Origin: Paenibacillus sp.
GTDB lineage: Bacteria > Bacillota > Bacilli > Paenibacillales > Paenibacillaceae
DNA: 64,000 nt
Assembly: GCA_017512705.1 (NCBI GenBank)
Contig: JAFWEX010000115.1
Location: 1 to 64,000, forward strand
Reading direction: 5' to 3'
Under the pieces are notes generated by a model. The model ran no database searches. It was not told where the DNA came from and saw only the letters and a program-made list of their open reading frames with translations. The number at the start of each line of letters is the position of its first letter. The first letter of the stretch is position 1. The translations under genes and the position numbers were made by a program. Below, in pieces: positions 8,088 to 14,965 of this stretch.

Positions 8088-9047
8088 ATGTTGAAGAAAA
8101 ATCTTATGCTTTTGCTGACCATCAGTTTAGTCCTTATACTTGCAGCCTGCGGAACAGCTAAACCATCCACATCGGGCTCAGGCGATTCGAACAACAATTC
8201 AAATACAAGCACCTCAGCAGACAATTCGAATAGTAATGCCACTTCAGATGAGCCGCGTATTGCGTCCATGTCCATTCATCTAACCAATGATTTGCTTTCT
8301 CTCGGGATCACACCTGTTGGCTCGGTTATTGGCGGCGAAGCAAAAGCGTTCTTATCTCATGTGGCAGACCGCCTGAAAGATACGACACCGCTTGGCCCGG
8401 TCAAAGACCCGGATATGGAAACACTGCTTGCACTTAAACCCGATGTCATCTATCTAGATGAGGAATTCTCCGGAGACGATGTTGCCAAATTCGAGAAAAT
8501 CGCACCTGTACATGTGTTTAATCTGGATGATGGCACTTGGCGGGATCACCTGAAAGAGATTGGTAAGCTGGTTAACCGCGAGCAGGAAGCGGAGCAATAC
8601 ATTCAGGACTATGAAGCAGAAACGAAGGAAGTTCAAGCGCTGATTCATGATCAGATCGGTGACGGCACCGTAATGGCGATTCGTGTGACAGCCAAAGAAT
8701 TACGTGTATTCAGCACACGCCGTCCCATGGGCCCTATTTTGTACGATGATCTGGGTCTGACTCCAGCCAAAGGCATTCAAGAGATGGATACCTCCAAACC
8801 GTATCAAGTTGTATCCCGTGAAGTACTGCCAGACTATGATGCCGATGCGATCTTTGTCGTGGTCAACTCGGATGATGAAGCTCAGACGATGTTCAAGGAG
8901 CTGCAAAGCAACCCCATCTGGCAAGGACTGAAAGCCGTCAAGGCAGGCCAAGTATACCCGATCGGAGCACAACCTTGGCTTGATTACTCTTCCATCGGTA
9001 ACAAGATGGCTATGGATGAAGCCAAAGAAATGTTCTCCAAAAAATAA
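8088..9047 (+). CDS. Iron-siderophore substrate-binding lipoprotein
   Basis: Extracytoplasmic binding protein feeding the two FecCD permeases. It has a hydrophobic signal peptide ending in the lipobox LAAC (Cys about residue 21), then a Ser/Asn-rich spacer, then a class III (TroA/FhuD-like) binding fold with PRIASMSIHLTNDLLSLGI and LLALKPDVIYLDE, typical of Fe-siderophore binders. AAGGAG is well placed before the ATG at 8088; the in-frame extension to 8052 has no site. Length 319 is normal. It is the last gene of the iron locus, where binding proteins more often come first. Confidence 0.9.
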   Translation: MLKKNLMLLLTISLVLILAACGTAKPSTSGSGDSNNNSNTSTSADNSNSNATSDEPRIASMSIHLTNDLLSLGITPVGSVIGGEAKAFLSHVADRLKDTTPLGPVKDPDMETLLALKPDVIYLDEEFSGDDVAKFEKIAPVHVFNLDDGTWRDHLKEIGKLVNREQEAEQYIQDYEAETKEVQALIHDQIGDGTVMAIRVTAKELRVFSTRRPMGPILYDDLGLTPAKGIQEMDTSKPYQVVSREVLPDYDADAIFVVVNSDDEAQTMFKELQSNPIWQGLKAVKAGQVYPIGAQPWLDYSSIGNKMAMDEAKEMFSKK

Positions 9048-9111
9048 ATACAGTTTGGCACTCGATTAAAAGCCAGTAAACCCACAACAAAACCAAAACA
9101 AAAAAAACAAC

Positions 9112-9258
9112 AAAAAAACCTCACTTCGGTATCGAAACTGCATTTGTAAGAGCACGAGCATATAAACCATGCTCCAGCTCTACTGGATATAGGGCTCAGT
9201 AACCAAAAGTATGATTGAACCCTATACCTCGCGGTCCGGTACCAAGATGAGGTTTTTT
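9112..9258. ncRNA. Branched RNA-like structure / bidirectional terminator
   Basis: Long outer arms pair: AAAAAACCTCACTTcGGTA (9113-9131) with TACCAAGaTGAGGTTTTTT (9240-9258), with one bulge on each side. Inside are two independent hairpins. Hairpin A (9149-9181) has AGAGC/GCTCT and GAGCAT/ATGCTC stems around ATAAACC. Hairpin B (9188-9226) has a TATAGGG/CCCTATA stem plus TCA/TGA pairs. Together they make a three-way junction. T-runs follow on both strands. It lies between convergent genes, so at least it is a terminator, but two internal hairpins are more than a terminator needs. The coding strand is unknown. Confidence 0.45.
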
Positions 9259-9274
9259 GTTTTGAATACATCCG

Positions 9275-9697
9275 TCATACTGTGCATACCACAATCTCTA
9301 TGTCCATATCTGCAAACGTGTTCTGAATAATCAGACTAACTTTCTCCCACTTCAATCTGTCTAACCCACAACCGATTCGAGGCATGGCCAGGTGGGTGAT
9401 CTCTTTCTCTTTACAGACGTCACCCATCGATTCTACCGCCTGAGTGAGAGACGAATACGTCGGTTTATTTGAAAATTTAGCTTTGGTTACAAGGTTCAGC
9501 GTGCGACCAACCGGATAACATTTCCCAATCTCAAGTGACTCCTGCTGAGCTTGTTCCTGAAGGACGTGTAGATCAAATCGCTCTCTAAACTGAACAGCAA
9601 TCCCTTTGCCCATTCTGGCATCAGCCGATATGCAGTGTGCCAATACATAGTGATCCTCCAGTTCAAACAAATCCTGTTGTCGTTCGTGAAACTGCAT
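9275..9697 (-). CDS. Macrodomain ADP-ribose hydrolase, TARG1/OARD1-like
   Basis: A stand-alone macrodomain of 140 residues. The blocks LAHCISADARMGKGIAVQF (19-37), NLVTKAKFSNKPTY (68-81) and MPRIGCGLDRLKWEKV (105-120) closely follow human TARG1/OARD1. Lys72 and Asp113 line up with the catalytic Lys84 and Asp125 of that enzyme. TARG1-type domains remove ADP-ribose from Glu/Asp side chains and, in DarG, from thymidine in DNA. GGAAGGGG supports the start. It is the last gene of the predicted ADP-ribose operon, 45 bases after the PARG gene. Function is inferred from motifs only. Confidence 0.85.
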   Translation of the reverse strand: MQFHERQQDLFELEDHYVLAHCISADARMGKGIAVQFRERFDLHVLQEQAQQESLEIGKCYPVGRTLNLVTKAKFSNKPTYSSLTQAVESMGDVCKEKEITHLAMPRIGCGLDRLKWEKVSLIIQNTFADMDIEIVVCTV

Positions 9698-9742
9698 GTT
9701 ACCCCTTCCTTTCCCTCATTCCCATTGCTTGTAATGCCAGAT

Positions 9743-10732
9743 TTAAACTTCTGCGAGCATTCGCTTGAATACTTCCAACGTTCGCTGACCTGCACTGCGG
9801 TCATATATGGCAAACACGATGCAGTCGAAATAGTCCTTGTACCCCTCTCCAACCAATACATCAGCAAAATACGATGCCACCTGTGCTGGATCATTCCGGA
9901 ATACACCACAGCCAAAAGCCCCTAGCACAATCGTTCGGTGACCATGAGCAGCCGCAACCTCCAATACATATCGAATACGCTGCTTCATGACGGACTTGAT
10001 CTCTTCGTCTGTCGCTTCGTTACGCTCCTTGACTACGCCTGCATTCACCGCTGATGCAGTGATAAAAGAGGTTGTGTAGCACTGATCAAGCAATCGGTCA
10101 TGATCGTCCCGGATAACGGGTACATCGGGTGAATAGATCATATAGTCTGAATATAGACAAGAACGCTGTTTGCGATTGTACTCATACATCTCTTGCATCT
10201 GCACAATACATGGGTACAGACCGGTTGCCCGTGCCAAGCTTTCTTCCTGTGCCTGGCTTCCTCCAAGGAAACCACCACCTGGATTTTTCGCTGATGCAAA
10301 GTTCAGACAAACGACATCCGTTCTTCCTTCCTCTGTCGTCAGACGAGCGGCAGCCGCAAGCGTCGTTTCACTGGTGACCTCCATCCGCATTGTTTTCTCA
10401 TCAGAAGCAGTGGACGAGCTGGCATGCCGATCCCTCGCCGAGCTAACCTGCTCTCCATGACGCAGTCTATCCCCTAGTCCTGCAAGCTCTGAAGGTCGAT
10501 ATAGAACAGAGTTCTGAATTGCCCTCTCCAGATTTTCCTTGATATGAACGGCACGGTCGTATCCATTCACATACAAGCCCTCTTCCAAAATCTCGAGCGT
10601 CTGATGCGCAATACGCGAACGTCCAGAACGCGAGTTAACGCCCACATGATCTGTTGATGCATTGGACTTAGAGAACCCATTGTTCTTCCTATTCAAGCTG
10701 TTACGTTTGTTTTGTTTTTCCAAATGACTCAT
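9743..10732 (-). CDS. Bacterial-type poly(ADP-ribose) glycohydrolase (TIGR02452/DUF2263)
   Basis: A predicted ADP-ribosyl glycohydrolase with a macrodomain-derived fold. The PARG signature GGGFLGGSQAQEE, with the catalytic glutamates in QEE, lies near residues 150-162, preceded by VCLNFASAKNP. A second conserved block, TIVLGAFGCGVFRNDPAQVA, lies near 263-282. The first 40 residues are basic and low complexity. The ATG at 10732 sits ten bases after AGGA. A GTG at 10741 is also in frame but too close to that site. It overlaps the end of the NADAR gene by 32 bases, so the two are cotranscribed and probably coupled. Substrate (protein, DNA or free polymer) is unknown. Confidence 0.88.
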   Translation of the reverse strand: MSHLEKQNKRNSLNRKNNGFSKSNASTDHVGVNSRSGRSRIAHQTLEILEEGLYVNGYDRAVHIKENLERAIQNSVLYRPSELAGLGDRLRHGEQVSSARDRHASSSTASDEKTMRMEVTSETTLAAAARLTTEEGRTDVVCLNFASAKNPGGGFLGGSQAQEESLARATGLYPCIVQMQEMYEYNRKQRSCLYSDYMIYSPDVPVIRDDHDRLLDQCYTTSFITASAVNAGVVKERNEATDEEIKSVMKQRIRYVLEVAAAHGHRTIVLGAFGCGVFRNDPAQVASYFADVLVGEGYKDYFDCIVFAIYDRSAGQRTLEVFKRMLAEV

Positions 10733-11210
10733 TAGTATCACGTCCTATCTCTTCTCTCAGACGAGTAAGAATTTCACCAAGCCAGTTCGTTCCTCGCCAT
10801 GTTTTTCGGCTGCGAATGCGCGGATCTTCCTCCGCTAGCCCCACACCCCAGATTCGATCGTCCGGGCTTGCTTCCACGAGGGTTGTGCCTCGAGTGGCAA
10901 GAAGAGCAGCCATCAGATCCTCGTTCTGTGTAAATTTGGCCCGATTTCCCTCATACACAATTTGCTTGCACTCGGCTTCCCATTTCGTTTGATCAAAATC
11001 TGCGACGGTTCTACCCAGTCTTTTTTGCACCGAAGCCGAATTTGTAATCATGATTTTGTCCGCAATCTTCTGATCACCAAAGAGCAACGCTTTCTGATGC
11101 ATCATGTATTGCTCTGCGCTCGTATATTGAATCCCGTTCACCGTAAAATCAGCGGGATGCCACTGAGAAAACGGTGAAGCTGTACGCCAGAAAAACGTAA
11201 ACTTTTCCAT
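10701..11210 (-). CDS. NADAR family protein (YbiA-like N-glycosidase)
   Basis: A 169-residue NADAR (COG3236/DUF1768) domain filling the whole protein. Motifs include FFWRTASPFSQWHPADF, YTSAEQYMMHQKALLFGD, NRAKFTQN and SPDDRIWGVG. E. coli YbiA cleaves the N-glycosidic bond of damaged riboflavin intermediates. Other NADAR members are reported to remove ADP-ribose from guanine in DNA. Which activity applies here cannot be told from sequence, but the neighbours (Nudix regulator, PARG, macrodomain) all concern ADP-ribose, favouring the second. It starts 32 bases after the regulator and overlaps the PARG gene. Confidence 0.9.
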   Translation of the reverse strand: MEKFTFFWRTASPFSQWHPADFTVNGIQYTSAEQYMMHQKALLFGDQKIADKIMITNSASVQKRLGRTVADFDQTKWEAECKQIVYEGNRAKFTQNEDLMAALLATRGTTLVEASPDDRIWGVGLAEEDPRIRSRKTWRGTNWLGEILTRLREEIGRDTNESFGKTKQT

Positions 11211-11242
11211 TCAGATCACCTCTTATTTGTTACTTACTCAAA

Positions 11243-12223
11243 CTACACATTTTCCCTCTCGGGATTTAGTCGGTACATTCGGGAAGGCCGATGGCCCGCA
11301 CTGCTTGCATACTCACCGGTCTCGATGACCCAGTCTGCCATTTTGCGACGAAAAGCAGCTGCCAGTAATTTTTTACCGCTAATAATCTCGTACACCTTCT
11401 GTAAGGCGGTTAACGTGAACTTCTCAGGCATGAGATTAAACGCAATATCCGTATATTCAATCTTGGATCGCAGCCGCTCCAGTGCGTAATGAATGATTTG
11501 AGCATGGTCAAATGCGATCCCTTGAACGTCCACTAGACTTAACTTGCTGCTCCGCACTCGCCCTTCCACCTGCTCTTTGGTCTCCACGATAGCCGACAAC
11601 TGTTCGGTTTCGTTGCTCAGCAGGATCTGTAATCTTCGCTCCGTGATTCGCCCACGTTCGTGGATATGACGTTTCTCTTCAATCAGTTTCTGTTCCACCC
11701 GAAACCAGCTAGCCTCACTCGCATCATCGCCTGCTTGAAGCTCCAGCTCACTGCTGTCCACAAGTGCCATATAAGAGCAGCTGATTACCCGTGTGCGCGG
11801 GTCACGTCCTACATCCCCCCACGTGTAGAGCTGTTCAAGATAAATGTTATCCAGTCCTGTCTCCGTCTGCAGTTCTCGCCTTGCAGCCTCATCCAGCGAT
11901 TCCTGCATGGATACGAATCCTCCCGGTAATGCCCACTGCCCCAGATAAGGATGACCGCCCCGGCGAATCAGCAACAGCCCCAGCTCGGGTTCGGCCAGCT
12001 TGCGGTAATTTTTCTGTTCTTCATTACGGATTGTAAATATCAGCATATCGACGGTTACGGAAGGACGCTCATAATCTCCTGCATCGTATGTTTTTAGAAA
12101 TTCTTCTTCACTGTCATGGATGCTCTCCCTCTCTGTATCTGGAGAATATTCATTCGCAGCAGATTGCTGAGCTTGATGTTCTACGTGCTCAGAAGCGCCG
12201 CATTCTTTGTTTTCATGAGACAT
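11243..12223 (-). CDS. NrtR-like Nudix-winged-helix transcriptional regulator
   Basis: A 326-residue regulator. After an acidic, probably disordered N terminus (1-50) comes a Nudix domain (about 55-190) and a C-terminal winged helix (about 250-322; FTLTALQKVYEIISGKK, AAFRRKMADWV). This is the NrtR layout: ADP-ribose or related NAD breakdown products bind the Nudix domain and release DNA. The Nudix box runs from GGFVSMQE through RELQTETGL. Catalytic Nudix enzymes have REUXEE, and here the first Glu of the EE pair is Thr, suggesting sensing rather than hydrolysis. GGAGG precedes the ATG. It heads a four-gene operon and has a palindrome at its own promoter, implying autoregulation. Confidence 0.88.
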   Translation of the reverse strand: MSHENKECGASEHVEHQAQQSAANEYSPDTERESIHDSEEEFLKTYDAGDYERPSVTVDMLIFTIRNEEQKNYRKLAEPELGLLLIRRGGHPYLGQWALPGGFVSMQESLDEAARRELQTETGLDNIYLEQLYTWGDVGRDPRTRVISCSYMALVDSSELELQAGDDASEASWFRVEQKLIEEKRHIHERGRITERRLQILLSNETEQLSAIVETKEQVEGRVRSSKLSLVDVQGIAFDHAQIIHYALERLRSKIEYTDIAFNLMPEKFTLTALQKVYEIISGKKLLAAAFRRKMADWVIETGEYASSAGHRPSRMYRLNPERENV

Positions 12224-12252
12224 GATGCTGCCTCCGTTCTGTTATTAATATT

Positions 12253-12279
12253 TTGTTATTAACAAATAGTTAATAACAA
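12253..12279. promoter_or_regulatory. Perfect palindromic operator of the NrtR-like regulator
   Basis: TTGTTATTAAC (12253-12263) and GTTAATAACAA (12269-12279) are exact reverse complements around a five-base spacer. A further half-like GTTATTAATA lies at 12241-12250. The site overlaps the predicted -10 element and the transcription start of the ADP-ribose operon, so a bound repressor would block it. No other gene start lies close by, making autoregulation by the first gene the simplest reading. Confidence 0.75.
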
Positions 12280-12307
12280 TGTAACATAACATTTGTGATC
12301 AGGTCAA
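12278..12307 (-). promoter_or_regulatory. Predicted sigma-A promoter of the ADP-ribose operon
   Basis: On the minus strand, TTGACC (complement of 12302-12307) and TACATT (complement of 12278-12283) are 18 bases apart. The -10 element overlaps the outer edge of the palindromic operator. Confidence 0.5.
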
Positions 12308-12327
12308 ATCTTCCATTTTACATTGGA

Positions 12328-12379
12328 TAAAAAAATGCTGTCGTCCGGCTCTCTAATATTCAGAGCAAGAACGACAGCA
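12328..12379 (-). terminator. Intrinsic terminator of the helveticin J-like gene
   Basis: Nine-bp perfect arms TGCTGTCGT (12336-12344) and ACGACAGCA (12371-12379); on the minus strand the hairpin is followed by a run of seven T. It insulates the ADP-ribose operon promoter from upstream transcription. Confidence 0.8.
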
Positions 12380-12446
12380 ATATCTGATTATTGGTATGAT
12401 TCACATTACAGTGCAGTTTTTAGAGGCCAACAGACCAACAGATTTT

Positions 12447-13454
12447 TTAAAACAAGCGATCTGAAACGTAGTAGATTTTCTGCCCATTCTTTTTATTTCC
12501 CGGGTCCGTTACGATCGTAAAATATACATTTCCATTCTTCGTTTGCACACCTTCGATTTCGTGCTTTCCGACATTGGTTATTTTCACAAGAGACTGATAT
12601 TTACCGGAGGCAGAAATTTTGGCAATCTGCGGTGTCTGCCCTTCCGCTCCTCCAGATGTGAATAACTGAGTCTTACCCAATAAGTCTCCTCCTTGGAAAG
12701 ATCCATTAGGTCTAATAATGCCGCTACCCGATTGCGTGAAACTGGATACAGCCGCTTTGATCGCTGCAGGACTATCCATCCGAACCTGTTTATTGTTGTC
12801 CAGCAGTCTGTTCAGCGCTGCTGTATCATAAACAGACCACACGACTTTATCGGTGCTGGATGTATTCCCTTCCCTTGTTTGGATACGGAAGAAGGTGTAT
12901 TTACTGTTACCACCGCCATCAACACGATATGTTGTTCCCTGTCTGGAGCCTTTTTTGTTCGCATAGTTCATATACGTGAACCGATTCAGATCCGTATAAT
13001 CTACTGTTTTTCCAGCCTTGTATTGTAGCCGGGCCACTTGGAGAGACCAATATTGCTTCGTTGAAGGATCTGATTTGGAGCTGAAATAGAAATAGTTAGC
13101 CCCATTGTACGTATACATATCTAGCGTCTGGCAATGACCGGTGTTTTTAACGGTCATATGATCCACATATTCTGCATTGTTGCCTTTAATCAACAGTCTG
13201 GACAAGTGGCATGTCGAACCCTCTCGCTGGGTCACATATACATATTTGTCTGCAATATATGCCTTTTGAACAGCTCGATTAAACTTGAGTCCTTTGAGAT
13301 TGTAAGCCAGTTTGGCTGATGCATTCACCGTTTTGCCTGGAGAAGCTGCAAGAGCTGGAGTAACAGACATCATCACTAAGAGGAATGCTAGCATAGTAGC
13401 TATTATCGTTTTCCATTTCATTTTCGTAAAATTCGATGATTGATTATTGATCAT
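12447..13454 (-). CDS. Secreted protein resembling helveticin J-type bacteriocins
   Basis: A 335-residue exported protein. It begins with basic residues, a hydrophobic segment (about 17-36) and a likely AxA signal peptidase site (ALAASPG). The mature part has repeated short beta-rich blocks (KYVYVTQREGSTCHLSRL, YFYFSSKSDPSTKQYWSLQVARLQY, GNVYFTIVTDP) that look like a beta-propeller and recall the helveticin J family of class III bacteriocins. No immunity gene is evident alongside. The assignment is by resemblance and may be wrong. AAAGGAGG supports the start. It is monocistronic, with its own terminator. Confidence 0.5.
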   Translation of the reverse strand: MINNQSSNFTKMKWKTIIATMLAFLLVMMSVTPALAASPGKTVNASAKLAYNLKGLKFNRAVQKAYIADKYVYVTQREGSTCHLSRLLIKGNNAEYVDHMTVKNTGHCQTLDMYTYNGANYFYFSSKSDPSTKQYWSLQVARLQYKAGKTVDYTDLNRFTYMNYANKKGSRQGTTYRVDGGGNSKYTFFRIQTREGNTSSTDKVVWSVYDTAALNRLLDNNKQVRMDSPAAIKAAVSSFTQSGSGIIRPNGSFQGGDLLGKTQLFTSGGAEGQTPQIAKISASGKYQSLVKITNVGKHEIEGVQTKNGNVYFTIVTDPGNKKNGQKIYYVSDRLF

Positions 13455-13648
13455 AAAAGTGCCTCCTTTGTAACCTCTGCTAAATATAGATTCGTTGATC
13501 AGGGGCCTCTGAGAATAAACTGCACCACCTAGATAATACCATATCCTTCAAATAGCGAAACAAGAAATGACGTGAAATTAATGTTATTCTTTTTAATACA
13601 TCTGTGTTATATTGTTTTTAATTCACTTGTATCAAAAAGGAGGGTTTC

Positions 13649-14797
13649 ATGAAACGCATTGTTTTGCTCGACATTCTTCGGGGTTTTGCCATCATCGGCA
13701 CCTTAGGGACTAACATTTGGATTTTCGCCTATCTTGGTGACCTTAATTTGGTGTTTGGCAATGCTCTGGAACCGTGGTGGGGTTCAGGGGACCGCTTGCT
13801 ACAGACGGTTATGCTTCTATTAGTCAACGGGAAATTCCTCGGTATGCTCACTTTGCTGTTTGGAGCTGGCATGGAATTGAAACATCAAAAAGCATTTCGT
13901 GATGGTTTTCGATGGCCTGGTGTATATATCTGGTCATGCGCACTCCTGCTGCTGGATGGTCTACTGCATTACATTTTTGTTATGGAATATGATGTTCTCA
14001 TGAGCTATGCCATTACAGGCATGATTGTTTCCATGATTATTCATCGCTCCCGGCGTTTCATCTTGATCATGATGGGAATTGCCGGAAGCATACACGTGAT
14101 TGGCGTTACAGGAATTACAGCCCTGCTCGCATTCGAATCGGGTTCAACTTTGAACGGTATGGATACCATTACACAGCTATACGCTAGCGGTACATGGTGG
14201 GAGCAAGTTATATTCCGGTTGAACAACTTCGTTTTTTTCCGTGCCGAATCCATTGCGATCATTCCGCTTAACATCTTTCTTTTTCTATTGGGGGCACTGC
14301 TCATGCGCACAGGTCTGTTCTCTAACGATGAGTCTGGACGCCTCAAACGCAAAAAATTAATGATTGCTGGTCTCGCGGCAGGCATTCCTCTGAACCTGCT
14401 CCTGCTCATTCCTGGCGGGATTATGGACATTTGGGTGCGATACATCAGTGCACCTGTACTAACACTCGGTTACCTCGGAATCATTGCCTATGGATTGGAA
14501 AAGGGACTATTCTCCCGGTTGTTCAAGCGTTTTGGTGAAATCGGCAAGATGGCGCTAAGCTGTTACATTTTACAGAACATCATGGCCTCGGTTCTATTCT
14601 ATGGATGGGGACTTGGCGTGGGTGGGCATCCTTCTTCTCTTTTTATTCTGCTCTCTTGGCTTGGGATCTGTTTGTTGTTGATGCTTTTCTCCCACTTCTG
14701 GCTGCGCAAATACCCATTAGGTCCAGTGGAATGGTTATGGCGTAAATTTTCGATCTCCCCAGCATCCAGAAGAACGTCACAAGATACTTCCATATAA
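13649..14797 (+). CDS. DUF418 domain membrane protein (YeiB-like)
   Basis: A polytopic membrane protein of 382 residues with roughly nine to ten hydrophobic segments. The N terminus RIVLLDILRGFAIIGTLGTN and the C-terminal region ending in FWLRKYPLGPVEWLWRK are hallmarks of the DUF418/YeiB group, related to membrane acyltransferases. The substrate is unknown. AAGGAGGG sits well before the ATG at 13649. It is transcribed alone, divergent from the helveticin J-like gene. Confidence 0.88.
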   Translation: MKRIVLLDILRGFAIIGTLGTNIWIFAYLGDLNLVFGNALEPWWGSGDRLLQTVMLLLVNGKFLGMLTLLFGAGMELKHQKAFRDGFRWPGVYIWSCALLLLDGLLHYIFVMEYDVLMSYAITGMIVSMIIHRSRRFILIMMGIAGSIHVIGVTGITALLAFESGSTLNGMDTITQLYASGTWWEQVIFRLNNFVFFRAESIAIIPLNIFLFLLGALLMRTGLFSNDESGRLKRKKLMIAGLAAGIPLNLLLLIPGGIMDIWVRYISAPVLTLGYLGIIAYGLEKGLFSRLFKRFGEIGKMALSCYILQNIMASVLFYGWGLGVGGHPSSLFILLSWLGICLLLMLFSHFWLRKYPLGPVEWLWRKFSISPASRRTSQDTSI

Positions 14798-14826
14798 GGA
14801 AGTGGCATGAGCAATATTGACGCAAC

Positions 14827-14895
14827 AAGGGCTGCCCGTAAATCCATCGATGATTGACCTTAATCAATGACCGATGAGAACGGGACAGCCCTTTT
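14827..14895 (+). terminator. Terminator after the DUF418 gene
   Basis: AAGGGCTG-c-CCGT (14827-14839) pairs with ACGG-g/a-CAGCCCTT (about 14880-14892) with one mismatch, followed by TTTTATATT. It is placed between convergent genes. Confidence 0.7.
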
Positions 14896-14965
14896 ATATT
14901 CCATATGGTTAAAAAATCACACAACATCCATCCCCCCTTTTGAGCGGGTCCAGCATGTAAATGAC

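Noticed and set aside
9112-9258. T-box or known metabolite riboswitch
   Set aside because: No T-box sequence, no downstream gene on either strand in leader position, and no recognised aptamer core.
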